42,144 nucleotides of DNA from Thermodesulfobacteriota bacterium. Lineage in GTDB: Bacteria > Desulfobacterota > Desulfobulbia > Desulfobulbales > JBFMBH01. The DNA lies in assembly GCA_040755095.1 (NCBI GenBank), contig JBFMBH010000019.1:1-42144 (forward strand), in the 5' to 3' direction. The translations under genes and the position numbers were made by a program. Numbering within the stretch: the stretch's first letter is position 1; the number at the start of each line of letters is the position of its first letter. Under the pieces are notes generated by a model that saw nothing but the letters and a program-made list of their open reading frames with translations, was not told the DNA's origin and made no database searches. Below, piece after piece: positions 34,365 to 41,190 of the stretch.

Positions 34365-35588
34365 ATGATCGAGCGTACCCTCGGCAAAACCATCCGGCAC
34401 GTATCGAAGAGTTTCCCGGTCCTGCTTCTGACCGGCCCCCGCCAAGTCGGCAAAACCACCCTGCTTGCCGCCTGCGCTGAGCAGGAGAGAGGTTATGTCA
34501 CCCTCGACGATCTGGAGCAAAGGGAACTGGCCCGCAACGACCCTGCTCTTTTCTTGCAGGCCCACCCACCGCCACTGATCATTGATGAGATTCAGTACGC
34601 CCCCCAGCTGTTCGGCGGCATCAAAATGGCGGTAGACAGGGGCGGGCAGACCGGCATGTTCTGGTTGACCGGCTCGCAGAAGTTTCATCTGATGAAGGGG
34701 ATCAGCGAAAGCTTGGCCGGTCGGGTCGCGATCATTGATCTGCTCGGATTTTCGCAAGCTGAGAGAGAGGGGCGAGCCGAGGAGCAGGAGCCTTTCCGAC
34801 CCACTGCCGAGTGGTTGCAGCGGGCCCGGGCCCGGGCCGGTAGCTCCAAAAACGTTCTGGCGGTGTACCAGGATATCTGGCTTGGCTCCTATCCCAGGAT
34901 GGTCCTTGACCGCGATATGTCCAGGGATCTCTTTTACAACTCTTACGTGCAAACCTATATCCAGCGCGATGTCCGCGAAGCCATCAATCTTGGCGACAGC
35001 ACGGCTTTCGCTCGTTTTCTGCGGGCCGTGGCCGCAAGAACCGGGCAATTGCTCAACTATTCCGATCTCGCCCGCGATGTGGACATTGATCACAAAACAG
35101 CAAAATCATGGCTTGCGGCCCTCGAGACCTCCGGGCTCGTGTATCTGTTGCCGCCCTACCACAGCAATCTGACGAAACGGCTGGTCAAGACCCCGAAGCT
35201 CTACTTCCTGGACACCGGCCTTTGCAGCTACCTCACCCGCTGGCCGTCGCCGGAGGCCCTGGAAGCCGGGGCGATGTCCGGGGCGATTTTTGAAACCTAT
35301 CTGCTGGCGGAAATCCTGAAAAGCTATTGGCACAACGGCAAGTCGGCCTACTTGTACTACTATCGGGATCTCGACCAGAAGGAAGTTGATCTGCTGCTGG
35401 AGGAGGGCGATACCCTCTATCCGGTGGAGCTCAAGAAAAGCGCCAGCCCGGCTGCGAGCGCCTCCAGGCATTTTTCGGTGCTGGCCCGACTGAAAAGGGA
35501 GATCGGCCACGGCGCTGTGATCTGCCTGCGGGAAACCGATGTGCCGCTTTCCCGTGAAGTCGATGCCGTCCCGGTCGGCTACCTGTAA
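34365..35588 (+). CDS. AAA ATPase with C-terminal DUF4143 domain (copy 2)
   Basis: 407 residues from ATG 34365 with GAGGAG six bases upstream. Walker A LTGPRQVGKTT (about 22-32), Walker B LIIDEIQYAPQLF (about 68), WLTGSQKFHLM, a winged-helix-like stretch (ARDVDIDHKTAKSWLAALE) and DUF4143 motifs KLYFLDTGLCSYL, IFETYLLAEILKSYW, YYYRDLDQKEVDLLLEEG and VELKKSASP. It differs from copy 1 by an insertion of about 30 residues after the sensor region and is only distantly similar. Its codons are visibly less GC-rich than those of pyk or the kinase downstream, and it starts in an AT-rich patch, so recent acquisition is likely. Confidence 0.85.
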   Translation: MIERTLGKTIRHVSKSFPVLLLTGPRQVGKTTLLAACAEQERGYVTLDDLEQRELARNDPALFLQAHPPPLIIDEIQYAPQLFGGIKMAVDRGGQTGMFWLTGSQKFHLMKGISESLAGRVAIIDLLGFSQAEREGRAEEQEPFRPTAEWLQRARARAGSSKNVLAVYQDIWLGSYPRMVLDRDMSRDLFYNSYVQTYIQRDVREAINLGDSTAFARFLRAVAARTGQLLNYSDLARDVDIDHKTAKSWLAALETSGLVYLLPPYHSNLTKRLVKTPKLYFLDTGLCSYLTRWPSPEALEAGAMSGAIFETYLLAEILKSYWHNGKSAYLYYYRDLDQKEVDLLLEEGDTLYPVELKKSASPAASASRHFSVLARLKREIGHGAVICLRETDVPLSREVDAVPVGYL

Positions 35589-35619
35589 CGAGAACGGCCG
35601 GACCCGGCCCGGAGGCACG

Positions 35620-37947
35620 ATGCGGATCCGTCACAAGATCCTCCTGGGGGTGCTCCTGAGCGCCCTCATCCCCTTGACCGCCGGCGGCGTCTACTATGCC
35701 ATCCATCTGCGGCTGAGCGCCGCTACCGCCAGCCTGCACGCCATCGATCAGGTCTTCCGGGCGGTGCTCGATCTCGCCATCCTCAGCAACAGCCTGGGAC
35801 ACGGCGACGAGGCGCAGACCCTCCGCCAGTGGCAGGAGCAGCATGCCGCCATGGCCTGCCTCATTCTGGCGATCGACCGGGACGAGCCGGAGATTGCCGC
35901 CTTGGCCGGCCAGCTCAGCCACAAGCATCTGGCCCTGGGCGGGCTCTTCGACTCCCTGGCCGGCAGTCAGGCCGCGGGGCCGGCGGAGGACGCCGCCACC
36001 CGGGAAAGGCGGGCTCGACGGGCCGAACAGCTCACCGGCCAGCTCCAATCCATGCTTGCCGACGCCCAGGACCTCAAGGACAGAAGCCACCTGCGGTTCA
36101 TGACGGTGCAGGAAGCGCTGAGCCGCCAGGGGCTCCTGACCCTGACCGTCATGGCGCTAGGCCTCATGGTGGTACTGGGCGTTCTGTACCGCGGCATGAC
36201 CCGGCCGCTTGCCGAGCTGCACCGGGGGGCGGTCCGGTTGGGGCAGGGCGAGCTTGCCTACCGGGTGCCGCTGGCCGCCGCGGACGAATTCGGGGAGATG
36301 GCTGGGGCCTTCAACCACATGGCGGCCCAGCTGGAGGCGGCCCGGGCGGTGCTGGACGAGGAAGCCGCAGCGCGCCGCCAGACCGAAGAAGAGCTGCGCC
36401 AGGCCAAGGATGAGCTGGAGCGGTATTTTGCCGTCATCCCGGACCTGTTGTGCGTCGCCGCCCCGGACGGCTCGTTCCAGAAGCTCAACCCGGCCTGGAC
36501 CACCACCCTGGGCTATCCCCTGGAAGAGCTTCTGGCCACGCCGCTTGCGGCCCGCATCCACCCGGACGACCTGGCCGAGATGGAGCGGCATCTGGCCGGC
36601 GAGCCTACCCGGGCCTTCACCAACCGCTACCGCCACCGGGATGGCTCGTGGCGCTGGCTGGAGTGGAACGCCACGCCGGCGGCCGGCGGCCGACTCTATG
36701 CCGCGGCCCGAGACATCACCGCTCGCCGGGCGGCCGAGGAGGCGCTCCGGGAAAGCCAGCAGATGTTTGCCCTCTTCATGCGCCACACACCGGTATACAC
36801 CTTCATCAAGCGCCTGGAGAACGGCGTCAGTCGCTCCCTGGCGGTGAGCGACAACTACCGGGACATGCTGGGCGTGTCCGCGCGGGAAATGATCGGCAAG
36901 ACCATGGAAGAGCTCTTCCCCCTGGACTTTGCCCGGAAGATCACGGCGGATGACTTCGCGGTGGTGGCCAGCGGCCAGGTGCTGGAGCTGGACGAAGACT
37001 TCGGCGGCCGGCATTACACCACCATCAAGTTCCCCATTGTCCGGCCGGACGGCTCGACCCTGCTGGCCGGCTTCACCATCGACATCACCCGCCGCCGCCG
37101 GGCCGAAGAACAGTTGCGGGAGCTGAACCGCACCCTGGAGGCCCGGGTGGAGGAGGAGACCCGGGCCCGTCTCGACAAGGAGCGGCTCCTGGTCCAGCAG
37201 TCCAAGCTGGCGGCCATGGGCGAGATGCTGGGCGCCATCGCCCACCAGTGGCGCCAGCCCCTGAACGCGGTGGCGGTGATCGTCCAGGACGTGCAAGACG
37301 CCTTTTCGGCCGGCTTGCTGGACGGGGCCTATCTCCGGCGGGCCACCACCCAGGCCATGGCCCAGATCTGCTTCATGTCCCGGACCATCGACGACTTCCG
37401 CAACTTCTTCCAGCCGGACAAGGCCAGGACCCTCTTCGACGCCAAGAAGGCGGTCGTGCGGGTGCTGGAGCTGCTCTCCCCGCAGCTGGCCAGCCACGAT
37501 ATCCTGTGGTCGCTCACCTGTCTCGTGCACCAGACAAGCTTCGGCCCCGGGGAGGAGGTGGAGGAGTGCCCGGCCATGCACCTGTACGGCTTCGAGAACG
37601 AGCTCAAGCAGGTATTCTTAAGCCTGCTGGGCAACGCCCAGGATGCCATTCTTGCCCGCCGCGCCGCCTGCGGCCAGCCGGAGCACGGCCGGGTGCAGGT
37701 GAGCTTCGCCCGGGAGGACAGCCGGGTTGTCATCCGGGTGGCCGACAACGGCGGTGGCATCCCGGACCTTCTCCTGGACCGGGTCTTCGAGCCCTATTTC
37801 TCCACCAAGGAGCCGGGCCAGGGCACCGGCATCGGCCTCTACATGGCCAAGATGATCATCGAAAAGAACATGGGCGGCAGTCTGTCGGTTCGGAACACCG
37901 GGGATGGGGCGGAGCTGCAAGTGGCGCTTGGGGGGCCGCAGTCATGA
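35620..37947 (+). CDS. Membrane sensor histidine kinase with HAMP and two PAS domains
   Basis: 775 residues from ATG 35620 (GGAGG just upstream); a longer in-frame reading overlaps the previous gene. Order: TM1 (about 8-28), extracytoplasmic sensor (about 30-170), TM2 (about 172-190), HAMP (about 190-245), coiled coil, PAS 1 (about 270-395, RYRHRDGSWRWLEW), PAS 2 (about 400-510), a HisKA-type segment with phospho-His in GAIAHQWRQPLNAVAV (about 545) and HATPase with GNAQDAI and GTGIGLYMAKMIIEKNMGG. The HQWRQPLN variant of the H box is common in deltaproteobacterial kinases. Its stop overlaps the start of the response regulator (ATGA), which is therefore its likely partner. Confidence 0.92.
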   Translation: MRIRHKILLGVLLSALIPLTAGGVYYAIHLRLSAATASLHAIDQVFRAVLDLAILSNSLGHGDEAQTLRQWQEQHAAMACLILAIDRDEPEIAALAGQLSHKHLALGGLFDSLAGSQAAGPAEDAATRERRARRAEQLTGQLQSMLADAQDLKDRSHLRFMTVQEALSRQGLLTLTVMALGLMVVLGVLYRGMTRPLAELHRGAVRLGQGELAYRVPLAAADEFGEMAGAFNHMAAQLEAARAVLDEEAAARRQTEEELRQAKDELERYFAVIPDLLCVAAPDGSFQKLNPAWTTTLGYPLEELLATPLAARIHPDDLAEMERHLAGEPTRAFTNRYRHRDGSWRWLEWNATPAAGGRLYAAARDITARRAAEEALRESQQMFALFMRHTPVYTFIKRLENGVSRSLAVSDNYRDMLGVSAREMIGKTMEELFPLDFARKITADDFAVVASGQVLELDEDFGGRHYTTIKFPIVRPDGSTLLAGFTIDITRRRRAEEQLRELNRTLEARVEEETRARLDKERLLVQQSKLAAMGEMLGAIAHQWRQPLNAVAVIVQDVQDAFSAGLLDGAYLRRATTQAMAQICFMSRTIDDFRNFFQPDKARTLFDAKKAVVRVLELLSPQLASHDILWSLTCLVHQTSFGPGEEVEECPAMHLYGFENELKQVFLSLLGNAQDAILARRAACGQPEHGRVQVSFAREDSRVVIRVADNGGGIPDLLLDRVFEPYFSTKEPGQGTGIGLYMAKMIIEKNMGGSLSVRNTGDGAELQVALGGPQS

Positions 37948-38612
37948 ATGACAAGACCGCTGTGGATCGGACAGACCATGGACTGGCGGACGTCTCGGTG
38001 CTCTATGTGGAGGACGAGGCCATTACCCGGGAACGGCTCGCTGCCCTCCTGCGGCGCCGGGTCCGGGAGGTCCACCTGGCGGCCGACGGCAGGGAGGGTC
38101 TGGAGGCCTTCCAGGAAATGCGGCCGGACATTGTCGTCTCCGACATCCGCATGCCCCGAATGGATGGCCTGGCGATGATCGCCCAGATGAAGCGCCTGGA
38201 GCCCACCATGCGGGCCATCGTCACCTCGGCGTTCAGTGAGGTCGATCTCCTGTTGACCGCCATCGAGCTGGGAGTCGACGGCTATATCCCGAAGCCGGTG
38301 GACTCGAAGCGGCTCCTTTCCCTCATCATGCGCTGCTCGGAGACCATCCGCCTCCGCCGCGCGATCGAGGAGCGGGACCGGGCGCAGCAGCACCTCATCA
38401 CCGAGCTGCGGCAAGCCCTGGCCGAGATCAAGACCCTGCAGGGCATCCTGCCCATCTGCTGCTCCTGCAAGAAGATTCGGGACGATCAGGGCTACTGGAC
38501 CCAGGTGGAGGCCTACCTGAGCCAGCACTCCGGCCTGCTCTTCTCCCACGGCATCTGTCCGGACTGCGCCGCCAAGCTCTACCCGGAGGTCTTCAACAGC
38601 TCCGCCAGGTAG
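37944..38612 (+). CDS. Response regulator with C-terminal CxxC...CxxC module
   Basis: 222 residues from ATG 37944, overlapping the kinase stop. The receiver domain (about 17-135) has the acidic pair in LYVEDEA, phospho-Asp in VVSDIRMPRMDG, and Thr and Lys in AIVTSAF and YIPKPV. After a coiled coil (about 140-170) comes a compact tail with ILPICCSCKKIRDDQGYW, a helix, then SHGICPDCAAKLYPE: four cysteines in CxxC pairs 40 residues apart, probably a zinc or other metal site. There is no DNA-binding or enzymatic domain, so output is presumably by protein contact. Confidence 0.9.
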   Translation: MNDKTAVDRTDHGLADVSVLYVEDEAITRERLAALLRRRVREVHLAADGREGLEAFQEMRPDIVVSDIRMPRMDGLAMIAQMKRLEPTMRAIVTSAFSEVDLLLTAIELGVDGYIPKPVDSKRLLSLIMRCSETIRLRRAIEERDRAQQHLITELRQALAEIKTLQGILPICCSCKKIRDDQGYWTQVEAYLSQHSGLLFSHGICPDCAAKLYPEVFNSSAR

Positions 38613-38802
38613 CCCCGACCAGGGACCGCTTGGGCAAAGCGCCGAGGAAGGAGTTGCCATGTGCCGGGCACACCCAACTGGGTGAAACGCCGGGAGTCCG
38701 CTCTGGTGGCCGTTGTTTCTTGAGGGAGTACGCGCGGGGGGTACGGCGGGGCGACCGCTTGCCTGCTCTCCGGCCGCCCGCCAAGGTCTGGGGACCGCCG
38801 CC
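38613..38802. other. Intergenic stretch between convergent genes
   Basis: No gene, clear terminator or riboswitch recognised. The stretch contains GGGCACACCCAACTGGGTG-like imperfect pairing near 38670 only. Confidence 0.3.
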
Positions 38803-39508
38803 TCAGGAGCGGCGGCGATGGCGGAGGCCCGCCAGCCCCAGGAGGCCGGAGCCTACGAGCAGCAGGGAGGCCGGCACTGGCACCGGCTGGGCCTCGATGG
38901 CCAGATCGATCCCCACGAAATGGGGGGGTGCCGTTGCCCCAGGTGGTAAAGGCGATGACATCCCCGGCCTGCACCGCCTGAGTGAGGGTGCCCCAGTCAA
39001 ACGGGTTGTCCCGGCTCCAGGGATCGCCGTCCCAGACGTCGCCGCTGGCCAGGACTGCGCCGTTCAGGGAGACCTGCCAGTGGTTGCTCCGGCCCAGGCC
39101 GCCCGCCATCCACACCTGACCGGAAATGGCCGCTGTGCCGGTGAGGGGGCTGGTCCAGGTGATGTTGGCCGCGCCGTTCCCCAGGGTGTTGTGCGGGTCG
39201 GTGCCGTGCACCGTCACGTCCCCGGCCAGCACGTCCAGCCCAGCGGCGTGATCGCCGGCCGCCTGCATCAGGATCGGCGTGTGGCCGAACCCCGGCCACT
39301 GCACCCAGGTCCAGGCAGGCTGGCCCGGCAGGAAATCCGGGATGTTGGGCAAGAGGGTATCCCCCTGGCGGTAAGCCCAGGGACCGTTGGGGTTGGCAGC
39401 GTCGCTCCAGTCGGCACCGAGATCGAAGGTCGCGGCGCCGGCGGCCAGAGGAGCACTCAGCATGGCCAGCACCGCCGTAGCGGCCAAGCAGATCGTCGTC
39501 TTCTTCAT
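38803..39508 (-). pseudogene. PEP-CTERM surface protein interrupted by one base in a G7 tract
   Basis: Start ATG 39508 has a strong AGGAGGTCC site. Residues 1-27 form a signal peptide (KKTTICLAATAVLAMLSAPL). The mature part is Trp/Gly-rich and beta-like (DLGADWSDAANPNGPWAY, GQVWMAGGLGRSNHWQ). The frame breaks at G7 (38922-38928); removing one base joins TTWGNGTPP to HFVGIDLAIEAQPVPVPAS and a classical PEP-CTERM tail: VPVPAS motif, hydrophobic helix LLLVGSGLLGLAGL and RHRRRS. The repaired protein would have 234 residues. PEP-CTERM proteins are cut and anchored by exosortase during export with exopolysaccharide. Causes may be mutation, phase variation in the tract, or a sequencing error. Confidence 0.8.
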
Positions 39509-39570
39509 GGGCTGGACCTCCTTTCTTCCGGGAAAGTGTTGATTCACGCCAGCAGTCATGACGAGGCGAA

Positions 39571-39586
39571 TGCACAAATCAAGCCA
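39571..39586 (-). promoter_or_regulatory. Possible sigma54-type promoter of the PEP-CTERM gene
   Basis: Minus strand reads TGGCTTGATTTGTGCA, with GG and GC separated by 10 bases, close to the TGGCACG-N4-TTGCA consensus. It lies about 63 bases before ATG 39508. PEP-CTERM genes are often under sigma54 control with a PrsK/PrsR pair, though neither is in this window. Elsewhere in the gap 39509-39973 only the Rpn tail vestige is seen. Confidence 0.4.
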
Positions 39587-39842
39587 CGGCCAGACCCAGG
39601 CCATGATCACCCGGAAAAGCGTGCAATATCCACGAGAAGCGAAGAGGCGACGGCCGCAGCCTGCAGCCGTTTGTGGTTCTTTCCAGACGAACCGTCCGGA
39701 AATCCGAAGGACTTTCCGCCCTGCCGGACGCATCCCCCGGGCCAGCGGGGCTGCCGCTGCCGGAGTCCGGCGCTGGGGGCAGCCCCTCTCGGTCCCACGC
39801 CGCTGCCGAGCATCCTGCGACGAATCACTGCCCCCGCAGCCG

Positions 39843-39966
39843 GCAGGCCGCTCACCCGCTGCTGCCGGACCTCTTTCGTTGGCAGGCCGAGGCGGCGGAC
39901 GATACGGCCGTCCTGCTCATGCCCCTGGGCCAACCCCTTCTGCAGGCCGATCCGCCACGCCGGCCC
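39843..39966 (-). pseudogene. Vestige of an Rpn-gene C-terminal tail
   Basis: The minus strand encodes AWRIGLQKGLAQGHEQDG and RRLGLPTKEVRQQR, like the tail of the intact gene just upstream on the same strand (VERIGRKKGLEQGLAQG and TGLSVEEVRKLR). It is short, lacks a start and shows no other domain. It is the third piece of this family in the window. Confidence 0.5.
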
Positions 39967-39973
39967 CTTCTTG

Positions 39974-40948
39974 TTATGATCCGCCTCCCCCCGACTCCGA
40001 CAAGCCTTCAGCGCGCAGCTTCCGCACCTCCTCCACCGACAACCCGGTGCTGGTGGCAATCGCCTCGTCGTCCAATATCCCCAGCAGCCTGGACGCCACC
40101 GCCAGCTGGGTCTCACGACGACCCTGGGAAAGACCTTGGGAAAGACCTTGGGAAAGACCCTGCTCAAGACCCTGGGCCAACCCCTGCTCAAGACCCTTCT
40201 TCCTTCCGATCCGCTCCACACTGGATACATACGGCATGGTCGTTTCCTCCTCGAACGCCACCAGCTGCTGAAAAAATCCCTGCTCCAGCTCCTCCGGCAG
40301 TTGCATCAGCCAGTCGATGAAACGAAAAAGATCGATCACCTGCTGCCGAGCATACCCCCGGTCGTAGAGCCGACGCACCAGATCGAACTTCCACCGCGCC
40401 CGTTCGATCGCTGCATCCCGCGTCTCCCGGGCCTTCAGATGCGCCATCACCACCACCGCGAAAGGATTGCGGTCCTGCTCCAGGGCCTCCCAGCGGTCCG
40501 CGTAGTCCAACACCTTCGCCACCGGGAAGCGGAAGCCCAGCTCGCAGCCCCACAGCTCGTATCCGTACCGGTCCGGGCGCCAGTCGGCCCGGTCATCCGT
40601 CAACACCGCGCAGCTCATCACCCGGCGATCATAACGGTCGAAGATCCGGTAGTTGTACACATACATCCGCTTGGCAAAGACCTCCTGGGGCTGGCCCTGG
40701 ATCTCCGGATGCACCAGCACCCAGGCCTCGCCGCCGTCTCGGCGCCACACCTGGGCCAGCTTGTCCGCCAGCCGCCGGCCAAGCTTGGCGTCCCGGGTCA
40801 CCTGCCGCAGCTCCTTGTCCAGGAAGACATGGCCCCGGGACCAGTCGATGCCGCCATGGGCCACGGGGAAGAAGAAGGCCATGAATTCCGGAAAGTATCG
40901 GGTCAGGATCTCCTTCCACGGCGTATCGTAATCAGCGGATGAAGGCAT
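39974..40948 (-). CDS. Rpn-family recombination-promoting nuclease / putative transposase
   Basis: 324 residues from ATG 40948, chosen for GCGAGGAGCCC just upstream; 40963 is an alternative. The N-terminus DTPWKEILTRYFPEFMAFFF and VLVHPEIQGQ (about residue 85, the PD-(D/E)XK-type E-x-Q core) identify it. The middle holds MYVYNYRIFDRYDRRVMSCAVLTDD and FPVAKVLDY; a helical region with YDRGYARQQVIDLFRFIDWLM follows. The tail has four-residue repeats (KGLEQGLAQGLEQGLSQGLSQG), then LSVEEVRKLRAEGL. Rpn proteins cut DNA and raise recA-independent recombination in E. coli, and some act as phage-defence toxins. The gene shares promoter and tail with the deleted copy at 28446-28948. Confidence 0.85.
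   Translation of the reverse strand: MPSSADYDTPWKEILTRYFPEFMAFFFPVAHGGIDWSRGHVFLDKELRQVTRDAKLGRRLADKLAQVWRRDGGEAWVLVHPEIQGQPQEVFAKRMYVYNYRIFDRYDRRVMSCAVLTDDRADWRPDRYGYELWGCELGFRFPVAKVLDYADRWEALEQDRNPFAVVVMAHLKARETRDAAIERARWKFDLVRRLYDRGYARQQVIDLFRFIDWLMQLPEELEQGFFQQLVAFEEETTMPYVSSVERIGRKKGLEQGLAQGLEQGLSQGLSQGLSQGRRETQLAVASRLLGILDDEAIATSTGLSVEEVRKLRAEGLSESGGGGS
40125..40200 (-). repeat. 12-base tandem repeat in the Rpn tail
   Basis: Plus-strand units of the form GGGAAAGACCTT occur in tandem near 40125-40160, followed by related units with CTGCTCAAGACC. They encode the GL(S/E)QG repeats. Exact units near 40127-40160 make copy-number change by slippage likely. Confidence 0.7.
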
Positions 40949-41046
40949 GGGCTCCTCGCACACGAAGGAAGGAATGGCGGTCGCCGCTCGGCCGGCGGAT
41001 GGGCAGTTGGATTGCCACCGCTGGCGGCTGCTGCCCCCCTCCCGGC

Positions 41047-41077
41047 CTCCCCCCGCTGGGGCCCCCCGGCGGGGGAG
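41047..41077. other. Long GC hairpin in the Rpn leader
   Basis: CTCCCCCCGC (41047-41056) pairs with GCGGGGGAG (41069-41077), with one bulged base, around a 12-base loop. It lies in the 5' leader of the Rpn gene, between its promoter (41138-41166) and ATG 40948. It could attenuate transcription or block read-through from the reverse-transcriptase gene. Confidence 0.5.
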
Positions 41078-41137
41078 GGCTGGTGTGGGGGCATGGTCGC
41101 CTCCGGTTCTCGGTACCCCTGTAGCCGATGGTTACCT

Positions 41138-41166
41138 ACCCTACCAAAACACCGGGCGGGTGTCGA
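41138..41166 (-). promoter_or_regulatory. Promoter of the intact Rpn gene
   Basis: Minus strand TCGACA (41166-41161), 17 bases, TAGGGT (41143-41138). The same spacing, both hexamers and flanking bases recur before the deleted copy at 28343-28371. A small ACACC/GGTGT stem followed by TTTT overlaps it and could serve as a terminator for the upstream reverse transcriptase, but that stem is not conserved in the other copy. Confidence 0.55.
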
Positions 41167-41190
41167 GCCGCTGGGCCAGCGGGCCAGGCG

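Noticed and set aside
34258-34368. 36-residue ORF overlapping the MFS stop (ATGA)
   Set aside because: Too short, runs into the AT-rich patch and past the next start; perhaps the stump of a lost gene, not a supported gene.
38640-38800. Possible template repeat or group II intron domain sequence
   Set aside because: No adenine-rich template pattern, no matching variable repeat, and no intron secondary structure could be traced.
41144-41163. Short ACACC/GGTGT stem followed by TTTT as a terminator of the reverse-transcriptase gene
   Set aside because: It overlaps a promoter conserved with the 28343-28371 copy, where the stem is not conserved; recorded only as a possibility.
41100-41190. Resemblance of GGTAGGTAACCATCGG to the 3' part of a c-di-GMP riboswitch
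   Set aside because: The other conserved riboswitch elements are absent upstream and the match is short.
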